This document shows positions 11,301-23,245 of a stretch of DNA of 64,000 nt, one piece after another. The notes under the pieces were generated by a model. That model saw only the letters and a program-made list of their open reading frames with translations, searched no databases and was not told the origin of the DNA. The position numbers and the translations under genes were made by a program. The stretch's first letter is position 1. Each line of letters starts with the position of its first letter. Source of the stretch: Ophiodon elongatus (Eukaryota; Chordata; Actinopteri; Perciformes; Hexagrammidae); assembly GCA_016806645.1 (NCBI GenBank), contig JACSYO010000415.1:4645001-4709000 (forward strand), read 5' to 3'.

Positions 11301-14300
11301 ACAGGGCAGGAGGTCTGGAGTCTGCTGAGCACATCATGCTGATGTTTGATCCTTCCTCAAAGTATTCTTGTGGTGGAGATACTTTCAAATTTATATTTTC
11401 TGGGCCATCTGAAGAAAAGATATAAAACAGTATAGTCACCAATCAAATAACAGTAGCTTGAAAAAAGCAGCATATTGCTTCCTGCTTGGTTCAGTGTGAA
11501 GGGGTCATTACTGTTAAGTATGTCGTTCCGATGCCAAACTGCATCATTAAACTAAATGCAGCTGACATTTACTCAGTATCAGCCAAACACAGCAGCAATC
11601 AAACAGCAAGGAGCACAATACGTAAGTTAGACAAACCCGCTCCTGACATGATGGTTGTAATAATTATGAATCAGGATGCAAATGTAAAGGTCTGTGTGGC
11701 AGATGCATGCAGACGCTGTAACTTCTGAGATTACTCACAGCTGATGTAGAGCTTCACTGGCTCGCTGGTGTAATTACTGAAATTATTGAACACATGACAA
11801 ATGTAAGGTCCCTGGTCGTAGCGGGTCACGTTAATTATAATGAGAGCGGAGCCTCCATCAGTGAGCTGAACTCTCTCACTGGCTGTAACCTCAGAGCTGC
11901 CGTTCAGCCAGAGGATAGAAGGAGAGGATCCAGAGGAGGAGCAGGACAGACGGACAGAGCTGCTGAGTTCTGATAAATCTGTGGTGTTGGGAGTTATTAC
12001 AACATTGGAGACTTGTGCTGTGGGTAGAAAAAAACAAAAAATTATGTTGGCACAGATCAATTGCTCCGACTCTGTTTCTGCAGCAAGATTATGTTCAGCT
12101 AAGCATATTGAATTGTGTACTACTTTCATGTCAAACAACACAACTAAACAGTCTCTAGGGAATTATTTCTGACCTACTCATTTAAGGCCTCAGCGGCAAG
12201 AGGTTGTCCCCCCCCAACTTACACTTAAGTACAGAAACAACTGACGGCTGAGATGTTTGATTTCTCATCGTTCTGTTGTTGAAAGCCAGACAGCTGTAGT
12301 TTCCACTCTGACTCATCTGGATGTTCACCAGTCGGAGCTTTGGTTCAGTATCAGAGAGCTGGTCTCCATTCAGAAACCAAAGAATCATGACTGGAGGACT
12401 TGAGAGGGCTGAGCAGGTCAGGGTGACGTCTGAACCTTCGTCATAGTATTCTTGTGACGGAGATATTGTCAGATTGATATTTTCTGGGCCAACTGCAGCA
12501 GGAAAATGCAAGAAGATAGGGTCACCAATAAAATACATGGAGGAAAGAAAAAAAAATCACAAAAAGAACATCACAGATAAATTTTGTTTGTAGCTTGTCT
12601 GAACATGCCAGTTAGTCACTCACATATGATGAGGAGCTCTACTGGATCACTGGTGCTGTTACTGAAATTATTGAACGCATGGCACCTGAATGGCCCCTGG
12701 TCGTAGCGGGTCACGTTAGCTATAGTGAGAGTGGAGCCTCCATCAGTGAGCTGAACTCTCTCACTGGCTGTAACCTCAGAGCTGCTGTTGAGCCAGAGGA
12801 AAGAGGGAGAGGATCCAGAGGAGGAGCAGGACAGACGGACAGAGCTGCTGCTGGACTCCAACATGTCTGTGGTGCTGGCATTTACCTTTACATTGGATAC
12901 TGGTACTGTGGGGAAAAACCTGTTGATTAGCATCTTTGCACAGTTTAAATAATGACAATATTCCTAGCCCTAAAGATGCTCGGTGAACAATTGCATTAGT
13001 GCCGTAAAAACCTCAACCTACCCAGTACAGTTACAGCTGAGGGCTGAGATGTTTGATTTCTCATCATTCTGTTGTTGAAAGCCAGACAGCTGTAGTTTGC
13101 ACTCTGATTCCTCTGAATGTTCATCAGACTGAGCTCTGGTCCAGTATCAGACAGCAGGTCTTCATTTAGAAACCACTGAAACAGGGCAGGAGGTCTGGAG
13201 ACAGCTAAGCAGGACAAGATGATGTCTGACCCTTCCTCATAGTATTCTTGTGAGGGCGATAACGTCAAAAGAATATTTTCTGGGCCGTCTGCATTGTGCG
13301 ACACATGGAAAGTAAACAAAAGAGTGTCAACAATAGAAATGTTAGTAACTTGAGAAAAGTGGTATGCAGTGTGCATGGCTCATACCGTTTTATACAAGTC
13401 AAAAGCAGAACTGCATCATTATCATACTAGCTGAAGGGATCAACTGCTCAGTGACCAAAGCACCAACAAGTGATGAGGATAAGCTGCTACATTTTGCTGT
13501 ATTTATGTGAAAATGTTCAGGTTTGGAATTTGAAGAAACATGCGACGATAGAGCATTTGTGTTAGTAACTCACAGCTGATGGAGAGGTTTACTGGATCAC
13601 TGGAGCCATTACTGATGGGATTAAACACACTGCACCTGAATGGCCCCTGGTCGTAGCGGGTCACATTTATAGTGAGAGTGGAGCCTCCATCAGTGAGCTG
13701 AACTCTCTCACTGGCTGTAACCTCAGAGCTGCTGTTGAGCCAGAGGAAAGAGAGAGAGGATCCAGAGGAGGAGCAGGACAGACGGACAGAGCTGTCCTCC
13801 ACCAAGTCTGTGCTGCTGAGAGCTACCACCACATTAGAGACTGGTGCTGTGGGTTGAGATGAACAAAGAACAAGTCCTAAATGGAGGCAAAGCTTTTCTA
13901 CCCTGTTGCTGTAGCAGGACAACCACTAAAAACAATGCATAATGTCAAATAACCCTGACTTTAAACGTCCATGATGGACAGTTGTGACCTGGTATACACT
14001 TGCTCCCTGTATGTCAATCAAAGTCAGGTTTTATTGAACTGATAACAATATTGCATAAGAAAAAGGCTGCAGGAAAGATATGGTGTAGGTCAAAGTAATA
14101 AAGAATAGCTGTGGAAAGATTTAGCTGCTCCAATTATTGGATATACGTGTTCTGTGTGTTTTAAGTTCAACCGTGTTGCATCAACATACCATGTATGACA
14201 AGTCTGCATTTTCCATTCTGAAATGTTCCACCAGTTGGTAGAATCATGATGCCGTATTCTCCACTGTCGCTAAGAGTCAGATTCCTTAACTCCAGAGTTC

Positions 14301-15155
14301 CATTAGATCTGAAGAGGGTGATCCTGTCTGTATACGCTGGTCCAGTTATGTCTATATTACTTGAGGTTATTATATTAGAATGAGTACCATGGATATCATA
14401 AAAACTCCATGTTACTATCATGAATGGTGTTTGTGGTGGAGTCACTGTTGTGGTGAATACCACCGTCCCTCCAACAGCTGCAATAAGACTGTCTGGTAGC
14501 AAACCTTCTCCGTGGCTTAAACCTGCAGGAGACAGTTACATTATTGGAATAAATGTTACTGAGATTTGGAAAACAACGCACTGTGGATCACTGAATGTAT
14601 TCAAATTAAAAACCAGCCTATTTGAAATACCAGACACATGCATTAAATCAAATCCTAAAATAAGGTTAGGATTTAGATTTCTTTACAATGCTATCTGTGT
14701 CGTCTAGAGTCATATTTACATTAAAATGTTATGCAACAAAGAAATTTTTATAATAAAAAAACAATAGAGAATAGAGTTTTTACTATGACAAGTCTATTTT
14801 TAAAGGATAATAATAAATGTATACAGGTGCATTCAAAGACTTCTCTCTTTATGTTGTAGTCTGTTAGATCCACTTGTGCACTGCATTAAAAACAAGACAG
14901 TATAAGTATAGTTGAAAAGAATCTTTGATCTCACACGTTTAACACGTAAAACTACAATAACCAATAAAACTATAACCAGTAGTAACAATCAACCTTGTTT
15001 AAATTATATTTAGGGTCCACTTTTAAAATTCAATTGAGATAACTAGAATAATCATGATGTGACGGAGGAGTTCTGTGTGAAAGTGTTTATACAAGTCTTT
15101 ATTTCTCACCTGAGATTGCTCCCAAGATGACTAACAGTATCACAGATGTTTCCAT
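8319..15155 (-). CDS. CL2: CEACAM-like transmembrane protein with nine Ig domains
   Basis: Predicted 927-residue type I membrane protein. Exons in gene order: leader 15110..15155 (METSVILLVILGAIS); V 14190..14522; then four C-I pairs 13574..13846, 13022..13288, 12624..12905, 12223..12492, 11739..12017, 11142..11408, 10770..11048, 9148..9402; TM 8910..9021; cytoplasmic 8643..8674, 8434..8517 and 8319..8323. The sum is 2784 bp, in frame. C exons carry SSSVRLSCSSSGSS, then LWLNGSSEV or LWLNSSSEV, then RYDQGP and CxVxN or CHxFN; I exons start Y/F-GPENI and carry QEYxxEGS, LNGD and the YSCxAFNN motif. The repeated C-I pair points to tandem exon duplication. The cytoplasmic tail has DIYSAH and LDMYRIS tyrosines but no consensus ITIM. 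Ligand unknown. Confidence 0.8.
8715..8905. repeat. Dispersed fish repeat (AGTAAAAGT / ACTTGAGTAAATG type)
   Basis: Shorter, better preserved copy of the element at 2135..2600, in a CL2 intron. It starts ACTCAAGTAAAAGTGAAATAC and ends GTACTTGAGTAAATGTAC, so the ends are roughly inverted, as in a non-autonomous DNA transposon. Confidence 0.6.
8910..9021 (-). CDS. CL2 transmembrane exon
   Basis: Reads DCDCTVAVGRATVITTGC, then LLIIAIVCGTIVCHVIRRN. There is one clear transmembrane helix followed by a basic stop-transfer RR. It enters in phase 1 and leaves in phase 2, as do the TM exons of CL4 to CL6. Confidence 0.75.
9640..10095. repeat. Dispersed fish repeat, third copy, degenerate
   Basis: AAGTAAGTAAAGTAAAAGTA near 9645, ACTCTGTTACAAGTGAAAG near 9687, and TTAAAATACTTAAGTAAAGC near 10045 show the same family as 2135..2600. 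The middle contains other AT-rich sequence and may be a second insertion. Confidence 0.5.
10096..10769. other. CL2 intron segment with no recognised content
   Basis: Less AT-rich than its surroundings. It contains GGTGTGACGGTTTGGTTTGG and GTCGCCGTTGAATTG. I see neither an Ig exon nor a repeat I recognise; it may be an inserted element. Confidence 0.35.
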
Positions 15156-15315
15156 ATCTCCTGCAGCCTGCGGGCACCAACAAAATGTTTTCACAGAGGA
15201 GGTGCAGTGAGTACAGTATGCGTGTTTGAGGGGAGGGGCAATGCACCTCTTCACCTGTCACAGCCTTTACTACTTTTGTGGTGACAAACTCATCCTGTCC
15301 ATTACAGCAGTGGCA

Positions 15316-15371
15316 ACCAATAAGTAAGACCAATAAGTAAGACCAATAAGTAAGACCAATAAGTAAGACCC
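15316..15371. repeat. 13-bp minisatellite, about four units
   Basis: Perfect tandem units of CAATAAGTAAGAC just upstream of the CL2 leader exon. Confidence 0.9.
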
Positions 15372-15837
15372 ATGCAATTTGGAGGGTGTTATTCTTATTA
15401 TGTGATTTGTTAGGAATCAGATTGATAAACAAACTTCATGTACACTCATATAAATCAACAACAAAATTCTGAGAAAATCCAGGACAGTCTAAAGATGTTT
15501 TCTTTGGGAATTAAAATATTTGGACATGATGTTAAATAGTCATATTGTTTATCTCATCGGTTTCTGTCACTTGTAATGCTTTAATGTGCAGCATTTAAGT
15601 CACACTGTCAGTGTTTTTGCTTCATTTTTTGACTGTATAAAATTTCTGTCAATGCACATAAGCTGCAGTTTATGTGCAAAATGTAGATCATTTATAACTT
15701 TCATTCCCTGCTTTTGCTCACATGAACATCAGCCTTGTTTTTATTGTTAAATTCAAAAAGTGACAAAGAGACAAAACATTATTTCTGATACCACAGAGCA
15801 GAAGAGAGGCAACTTGAGATAATTCACACTAAAAACA

Positions 15838-15852
15838 TATATATACATTTTC

Positions 15853-15911
<59 letters not shown>

Positions 15912-15912
15912 C
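15838..15912. repeat. TA-rich microsatellite
   Basis: Alternating TA with ATATACAT interruptions. Confidence 0.85.
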
Positions 15913-16705
15913 AGTAGATGAAACATATTGTGGGGTAGTTTTTTATCAATCCTACAAGAAATTCCTTGACAAAACCTAGTCCCAATATAATGATGAAGGA
16001 AAAAGTTGATTCCCTTGCTCCTTTTTCCTTTATCTACTTATAGTGTCATGTATTGATGTAATTGGGTTCGTAGTGTTGCAATTTTTACAACAGTTTCTTT
16101 TAATATATAAGAGTTTTATATATTTTATGTTGCTAGCATGAAATCTGGTGGCACAAAGTTCCTGCAGTCTGACATTTCCTCATGCACTCAAACTTTTACT
16201 CCCTCGGATGTGTTGCAGCCCGAACAATATCTTACACTGATATGATGAATTTACAACAAAGTGATGATAAAGTAATAAAACCACATGCTAGACATGATGT
16301 GCTGGTGTGATGATATCACACTATGACTGTTCAATTAAGAGATATTACACATTGGGAATCTTCCATGTGGTGATAAATGTGGCTCCTGCATTCAGAAACA
16401 GTTTGTCAACTCTACTGTCTCTGCTTCCAGCTGTGAAACACAACAGCTCATCCACTAATCCGTTTCTCCACTTTGAGAAAATCATAGAGCAGTTTGTTTC
16501 ACGACGTGGCTGATCAAAGGTATACTGAGGTCTTTGGAGGAACACCCTGATAATTATTACCCACAGATCCATTTTGATAGTAGGTTTTGATAAATATTTA
16601 TACTGGTTGTAATTTGATAAGAAGTCAATAGACAATCCAGAGACACCATTTTCAAAATTGTAATGTAATGTTATTAGTTAAATACATAGTAATAAATGTA
16701 ATTTT

Positions 16706-16723
16706 TGTATGTGTGTGTGTGTG

Positions 16724-16781
<58 letters not shown>

Positions 16782-16795
16782 AATATATAAATATA
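16706..16795. repeat. GT/TA compound microsatellite
   Basis: GTGTGTGTGTGTGT followed by TA runs broken by GTATATATACAT. Confidence 0.85.
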
Positions 16796-17420
16796 TAAAA
16801 GGCATATATTAATTGCATTCCGTGAGCACTGTGCCTTAGTAGGGTAATGGGGTACTATGATCTCTTTAAGATATGATGGTTACCGACCATTTTGGGCTTT
16901 GTAGGTGAAAAAAAGGTTTTTGTATTCTATTCTGGATTTTACAAATAGTAAAACACCGGGCCCATGTTGTTCCCATTTGGCAGTAATGATCCCCTGCCAC
17001 CATATAAATTAAAAACAAGTCGAGAATCAACATATTGGCATGGAAGGGCCGGTGTCGTCACACCATTATGACATTATGAAAATTCATAATGTCACAATAG
17101 AAGTCAATGTATCTTTGCTAAAATCTAAAAACCCTTAACAGTGTCACGCTTGGGCGGTACTTATCCGTACAAGCACTGTTACCACAAAAAAATTCCAAAT
17201 ACATCTTTTAATTAGCCAAAAGTGCTTTTTGAAAGAATTGTGCCTGCGTAGTCAGGAACGTTTCTAAATCAAGCATTACAATTGCTAAATTGAAATCATT
17301 GTGTGAATTATGCAGATTATATTATCTTGAAAAATAATTTTCCAATCCTTTTTCTTGTTTTTCTTATTTTATGACTTAAGAGTTTCAAGTCCTGCATTTA
17401 TTCCCAGCCTTAAACTTCAT

Positions 17421-17427
17421 TGCTATA

Positions 17428-17513
<86 letters not shown>

Positions 17514-17515
17514 GC
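17421..17515. repeat. TA microsatellite inside a perfect inverted repeat
   Basis: Left flank TGCTATATGTGTGTGTATA and right flank TATACACACATATAGCA are reverse complements around a long pure TA core, so the whole tract can form a hairpin. Confidence 0.85.
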
Positions 17516-18023
17516 ACCCTCAATAAGACTAACACGTGTCGATGAAACTGATTTAGTGCAGGACTCAGTGGTCAAAAGGCAACTAACCCAAAATGTGCTC
17601 CGATTGTACTCTAAAAAAGTTGCTGTGAAGTTGATGCTTAAGGGTTTATGGCAACAGCATGCAGGCGCACCCTTGTGGAACAAAGGAAAATGAACGAATG
17701 GAAGGTACATGATGGTGTTCATTAACACAACACAATCTGATATAGAGTTTTAAGAAAAGTTTATTATAGTGGCAATTTCATTAGACGTTATCAGGCTTCA
17801 GTCACCTTTTAAGAACACCACACACTTTATCATAGTTTAAAGGCTGAATGACTCAAGAACAAATGATATAACGTAGGTCTATTATCTGTTCATCTGTTAG
17901 CACTAATGAGACCATAGCTGGAAGTTGTATTTGTTCTCTGAGAGGTGACATTACAACAATTAGCAATACTTTAGCTGTCTTAATATACATAGGAACACTG
18001 GTTTGTTATTTGTCATTCATAGC

Positions 18024-18029
18024 TTTATT
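18024..18029 (-). terminator. Candidate poly(A) signal of CL3
   Basis: AATAAA on the minus strand about 135 bases after the CL3 stop codon. Confidence 0.5.
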
Positions 18030-18164
18030 TTATGTGAACATACAATTTAAAGAGACACAGCGATAATGCTTAACACAGAGAAATGATCCAAAATAAAGAC
18101 AATTGCAGATTAAAATGAGCAAGCTTGTTACATTACAACTATTTCCACAGACAAAATGCCGTCT

Positions 18165-18244
18165 TTAGACCGATATGAGTGCCACCGTGGTCAGGACAGT
18201 GGAAAACATCATGGACATAGAACCAGTGATAGGAGTAGAGGAGT
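18165..18244 (-). CDS. CL3 last exon: GPI-signal-like tail
   Basis: Acceptor TTCTGATCTAG, then DSSTPITGS (small, Ser/Thr-rich, possible omega site), a hydrophobic run MMFSTVLTTVALISV and TAA. No residue follows that could form a cytoplasmic tail. Confidence 0.75.
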
Positions 18245-19595
18245 CTAGATCAGAAGAAAAAAGAATTACTCTGTCTTTTCTATTTGCCATCACATATCAG
18301 AATCAACAAGCTACTGAATTACTGAGTTATGAATGAGAGCTTAAATACCACGCAGTGTGTGGAACACAGAGGCTTCCAGACCAGTAATAGGGTTACGGGC
18401 CGTGCAGGTGTACCTCCCCAGGTGCCTATTTTCCATCTCAGGGATGTAATGTAGAAACCCGTGCATGATCACGTGTTTGAACGTCCAGAAGAAAGTTGCC
18501 TTTGGAAAGGAGTTCGCAGAGCAGCTCAGAAAGACTCTCTCTTCAAGTTCTGCTCCTATTGGAGTCTGAACAATTATAGGTTTGTCAGGTCCATCTGAAA
18601 AGATGAGAAATAAGATACTAATTAAGAATATTATAAGAACTTATAAGCAAATACTCAGAAGTGATAAATGTAAAAAAAAAGTGCTGTGGTACATTAAAGT
18701 ACAATTGAAAGTACTTACAGTAGACTTTCAGTCTGCATTTGGCCGTATCAAAACTGAAATCGTTGCTGACATTACAAAGAAACTCTCCAGTGTCTCTTCT
18801 GTTCAAGGGGCTGATGGACAACACTCTGTTGCCATCGTGAAAGCTGATTCCGGCTCCGGAAACCAGAGGTTTGCCGTTCTTCGACCACACACGAGTCATG
18901 AAGCCGTCAGCATGGCAGGTTAGGTTCAGGGAGGTTTTACCTTCTATTAAGTTTTCTGTGGGGCAGGCCATGGTGGGTTTCGGCACTTTGCCTGTGCACA
19001 AAAAAATTATAGAAAGAGACATTCTTAAAACAGACATCTTGTCAACAGTAGCTGATATTTTCAGTCCAAATACATTGATATCACACAAGCATTATTTTAA
19101 ATACGCCGTCAAATTAATGAAGTCTAACTTACTCAGCACCTCAAGTTTAGCGGTTCCTTGAATCTGCACTGCTCCGTAGGGGATGATGATTAACTCATAT
19201 TTCCCGCTGTCTTTTTCAGTCAGGTTTCTTAGCACAAGAGATCCAGTCAATTTATCCAGGGTGATTCTGTTCTCATAGCCTGGTCCCACGACATCTACAC
19301 TGGTTGAGCTTATTACATTGGTGGTCCCATTGAAGCTCCAAATCAATGCCATAAATGGTTTAGCTGGTGGTTTCACAGATGTTGTGAAGGTCACACTCTC
19401 CCCTGTTGCTCCACGAAGTAAGTCAACAGGGACCACACCGGCTCCATAGCAGAGACCTGCTGAAACATTTCGCGATTAGCCAACATTTCACAACCTCTCG
19501 TTGTATTGATGATGAATGTAAAAATTATTTCTAAAAAATGTCTTACCTGAGGAGAGAAACACAAGTATGGTTGATCTGAGAAATGTATAGCTCAT
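18165..19595 (-). CDS. CL3: CEACAM-like three-Ig-domain protein, probably GPI-anchored
   Basis: Predicted 323-residue surface protein with the same plan as CL1. Exons in gene order: leader 19547..19595 (MSYTFLRSTILVFLSS), V 19133..19456, Ig 18719..18991, Ig 18349..18594, tail 18165..18244. The 972-bp sum is in frame. The V domain (about residues 17 to 124) has LVLRNLTEKDSGKYELII and no cysteine pair. Domain two has LNLTCHADGF, TRVWSKNG and GEFLCNVSN; domain three has VFLSCSANSFP, TFFWTF and YTCTARN. The small size, lack of a cytoplasmic tail and hydrophobic C-terminus suggest a GPI-anchored molecule. It lies directly 5' of the duplicated CL4 unit, which begins about 40 bases upstream of its leader. 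Confidence 0.8.
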
Positions 19596-19904
19596 GGTGT
19601 ATTACTCAGTGTGGTCCTCTTCTAATGTTATCTGATCATCTGCTGTCTGACTTTGTACGACAATGGAAAAAGTGTCCCTTAGATAATCAACAATAAATGA
19701 AACATGTCATCAAGACGTCCACAGGCTGGGCATGCTTAAATATTTACTCAATGATAATTTTTTATTGTTGCCCTCCAAACTTGCATAACAAGCTAATAAA
19801 ATACAAATGCATGTTCTGAACACTAGCAATTCTGATTGTTATTAATGATTAACTCTTAGTTACAAACTTGATCATGACAAAAGTTTTAACAACAAGCGTC
19901 TTCA

Positions 19905-20180
19905 GCCACTCTAGTAGCTCTGTGACGAAGCTCTGTTGCATTTAGGCATAGCAGGGGATTAAATGCTAACATCAGCATGCTAACATGCAGTCACAATGTT
20001 AACATGGTGATGCTTATGACAATAATATAATAATAAGCTTTATTTATTCAGCACTTTTCAAAACAGAGATACAAAGTGTTAGGACTGCAATGAGTAAATT
20101 TAAAATTGGACAATTAAAAAGAATACAAAAATGAAATAGAATAAGATGCTCAACAATGATACAAATAACAACAGTTGTAC
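19905..20180. repeat. Dispersed fish repeat(s)
   Basis: AACATCAGCATGCTAACATG followed by CTTTATTTATTCAGCACTTT and AGATACAAAGTGTTAGGAC, both widespread repeat-type words in fish. The duplicate lies at about 34670 to 34960. Confidence 0.5.
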
Positions 20181-20451
20181 TGGAGCTAATAAAACATGTT
20201 GGAAACAAAAGAGTGTCCTAACACTAACAGTAGAGACATGTTTATCGTGGGCACCATCTCAGTTTACCATGTTAGTTAGTACCTGATGAGGAAAAATTAA
20301 GGGATTTATCTAAATTCATCCCAAAGGGGAACATGAATGTCTGAATCAAATGTAATGGCAGTTCATCCAATAGTTGTTGAGATATTCAGTCTGGACCAAA
20401 GGATGACTGAGCAACAGTCTAACTCAAGCTTAAAAAATCCTCAGGGAGAGC

Positions 20452-20452
20452 T

Positions 20453-20496
<44 letters not shown>

Positions 20497-20497
20497 G
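20452..20497. repeat. TCA trinucleotide microsatellite
   Basis: About 14 perfect ATC units. Absent from the second duplicated unit. Confidence 0.9.
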
Positions 20498-21701
20498 TAA
20501 ATCACATCAATACCATTTTGCTCAATGTCTTTTATTCACCAACCTCGATCTGACAACGATGAGCCTCTGGGGGCAAGGGGCAATATTTCTGAGGTTCCTG
20601 TGTAGTCAGTAGATATCAGGGCCAAGACTTTATTATTTACAGTCCTGATTAGCAACTTAAGATGCAAGAATGGAGTTGGAGTTCAGAAGTAGACAGTTTA
20701 CAAGCTGATTTCAAGCTGATAAAAAGAAAAATCGTTTGACGATGGGCTCCATATTACATTTAGGACGATGCGTTCCATTCGGCCTGTTTTCCTGCATCCA
20801 ACCAAAGCCTGCTGACACGTGATTGGTTTATGCTACTCAGATTAGAAATGGAAACGCAAATGCTTGTGATTAGGGCTGCACAATCAATCAAAATTAAATC
20901 AAAATCTCAACATCACCTACTGCAATTTTCAATTCGCAAGAGGTGCAATATTTTTTATGTCGAAATGTATGTCAAAATAAACGTAATATTGTCTGCAAAT
21001 ATCTTTGTTTGATACAGTAAAAATCAAAGCAAGCAAAATTAGTTTTTCAATTAAAATGAGTATAAGTATTTAAGAATGATCATTTCCCTCAATATATTTT
21101 GCAATATGATGTAAAAATATTCAAAATTATACAATTTCATATACCGAAATCTTCTAGATTATTATTAGTGTTAAATTTAACAAGAGTCATATAATAACAG
21201 CTGCAATAGGAACATATTTATAAAGAGCACTTTCAAAGTATGATCAGCTTTCACTTGTCCACAAAGCTTAGTCAACAATCAAGAATAAACTCTGGAGGCA
21301 CAACTTCATTTTTTTATTTATTGTTTGTTGGCAGTACATGAATGTCAAATGTATCAATTAAAAAAAAGATATACAGCTTTACTTAAAACATGATTTCCAC
21401 AGTTATATTTAAAAGACTGTCACATATTCAGTTGCTGTTCAAATCATATGACAGAAATATGACATATGACGTGCAATGTTTAGCAATTGTCCAAATTATT
21501 TTAATAGAATTATTAATATAAATCTTTTGCATAATCTCTTATCCCAACCCAATATTGTTTAATGTTGACACAATAGGAACACTTGAACGTAAAAGCCAGC
21601 ATTAGATATTCAATATAGAAATGCACAAAGTACACAAAGCACATACAAATGAAAACACATTAGGAAAAGCAGAACAAGTCTTTTTTTAACTGTCTTGGTG
21701 C

Positions 21702-22132
21702 TGTAGTATATTTTGCTCTGTAATGCATGAAGATAACATATGTGAAGGGGCCTGTGACTTTGGAATGTCGGATCCATTGATGTTTGTTGCACATGGGATA
21801 ATCATTAGGTACCCCCGCTGGGCAATGCTCCTTGACCTGGAGGATGGAGGAGTAGCTGTGCCTATGTCCGAAACATGTCTTTTATTGGGGGCCCTCTTTA
21901 TGACGTCATTATATACTCAAGTCTGGGGCGTAAACAACAACCATATATAAGTGATCGGGAGATCCCCGACGGTTAGAGTTCTGTTCGACTTTGGGACTCT
22001 CCGGGTGTACATGTCGCCCGTCTTGACATATGTTGCTTGTTTGTAATAAACTTCATTATACCAGCAAGAACAGTGTCCGCGGAGATTCCTTCATCATCAC
22101 TCCAACATCACTGTCGCTTGAAATATACAACA
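21702..22132 (+). mobile_element. Solo LTR of a retroelement with 4-bp target duplication
   Basis: A 431-bp insertion starts TGTAGTATATTT and ends AAATATACAACA (imperfect short inverted ends, TG...CA) and is flanked by GTGC on both sides. The paralogous site in unit 2 (about 35585) reads TTGGTGCAAAAAACTC with a single GTGC, so it is the empty site. Inside are a TGACGTCA motif, a TATA-like CCATATATAAG (21941) and AATAAA at 22045, in the order expected for U3-R-U5. There is no internal coding region, so it is a solo LTR. Four-base duplication fits an LTR element; the family is not determined. Confidence 0.85.
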
Positions 22133-22757
22133 GTGCAAAAAACTCATCATAGCTATTTTCAACAAATATCTTTCATACTAACAATACATTAAATGTAAAA
22201 GAAGTCAGAGTGTAAAACAGTTTGGAGAATTATCCCTCAACTCTTCAGCCCAATGGAGCTTCCTATTATATTTAAGTCTTTTCACAATCATAACCCTCTT
22301 TCATAGAAGTTCTCAGCTACAAACCTCTGGTAAACCTAATAGTGAATATTGGACTTGCTTTTAACAGGAAATGCATCAGAAATGCTACTGTTGCTCTCTA
22401 CTGGATGAGTAAATGGAAAATGTTTGCTGACACATCCAGATCAATGAGGTGATGATTATGTCATGGCTGCTAAATTTGTTATCTTGTTGTGGAATTCTTC
22501 GTCCTCCAAATTTTCTGCTGGACATAAGAGGAAAAGAGGGAAATGTCACTCATGGCATTTGTTTTGGCTCTGATCAACTGTATGTTATGAGTATTCTGTA
22601 AGTGTTTCCTACAATAGTTTGTTCATATAAACTACGTAAAATAATTTCCACTGAAACCTCTAGGTGCATTTTCCTACAAAATACATTCATCCATTTTTTA
22701 CCACATCAAATTAATTAATTTAAAACTCACCTTTTAAGGGAAAGATGATTGTTGAGT

Positions 22758-22810
22758 TTATGTGTTTTCATATATCATTGATGTGTTCTCATACACACAT
22801 TCTTCTAGTT
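22758..22810 (-). CDS. CL4 terminal cytoplasmic exon with two YENT motifs
   Basis: After the acceptor CTTTTTGTTGCCTAG it reads KLEECVYENTSMIYENT and stop. YxN is the known preference of Grb2-type SH2 domains; neither tyrosine fits the ITIM consensus, because +3 is Thr. The identical exon in CL5 is 36208..36260. The acceptor is a copy of that of the neighbouring microexon. Confidence 0.6.
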
Positions 22811-22858
22811 CTAGGCAACAAAAAGAAAGGTTTGTTACATCTGATTATTCATATGCCC

Positions 22859-22890
<32 letters not shown>

Positions 22891-22897
22891 TTATATA

Positions 22898-22938
<41 letters not shown>

Positions 22939-23105
22939 AGAAATTAGATCAGATAAATACAAACCTTTACTTTCAGAAGGTGGCGGTTCTAGGCAACAAA
23001 AGAAAAAGGTTTGTTACTTCTGATTATTCATATGCCCAGTTATGTGTGTGAGTATATATATATACACATATATGTGTATGTGTATATATATATATATATA
23101 TACAC

Positions 23106-23148
<43 letters not shown>

Positions 23149-23187
23149 TATATACACACATATATGTGTATATATATATATATATAT

Positions 23188-23245
<58 letters not shown>

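Larger units (their letters stand above)
15156..18164. other. Intergenic stretch between CL2 and CL3
   Basis: Starts with the CL2 upstream region. It then holds a minisatellite and three TA-rich microsatellites (listed separately), a block at about 16830 to 17220 with the look of a degenerate dispersed repeat (TTTAAGATATGATGGTTACC), and the CL3 3' UTR at the right. No other gene seen. Confidence 0.45.
19596..22757. other. Intergenic stretch between CL3 and CL4
   Basis: Left edge of the duplicated unit, whose counterpart is about 34432 to 36207. It holds dispersed repeats, a TCA microsatellite, about 750 bp (20200 to 20950) missing from the other copy, and the solo LTR. Around 20871 GATTAGGGCTGCACAATC looks like the end of a decayed DNA transposon. 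No gene recognised. Confidence 0.5.

Noticed and set aside
12679..12930. Frames antisense to the C-type Ig exons (for example 43776..44039, 51051..51314)
   Set aside because: Shadows of the conserved Ser-rich Ig exons on the opposite strand; none has a start and splice context of its own.
15316..15371. Short direct repeats that could suggest a CRISPR array
   Set aside because: Contiguous 13-bp units without spacers in a vertebrate genome; a minisatellite.
18582..18923. 113-codon plus-strand frame across a CL3 Ig exon
   Set aside because: Opposite-strand shadow of exon 18719..18991.
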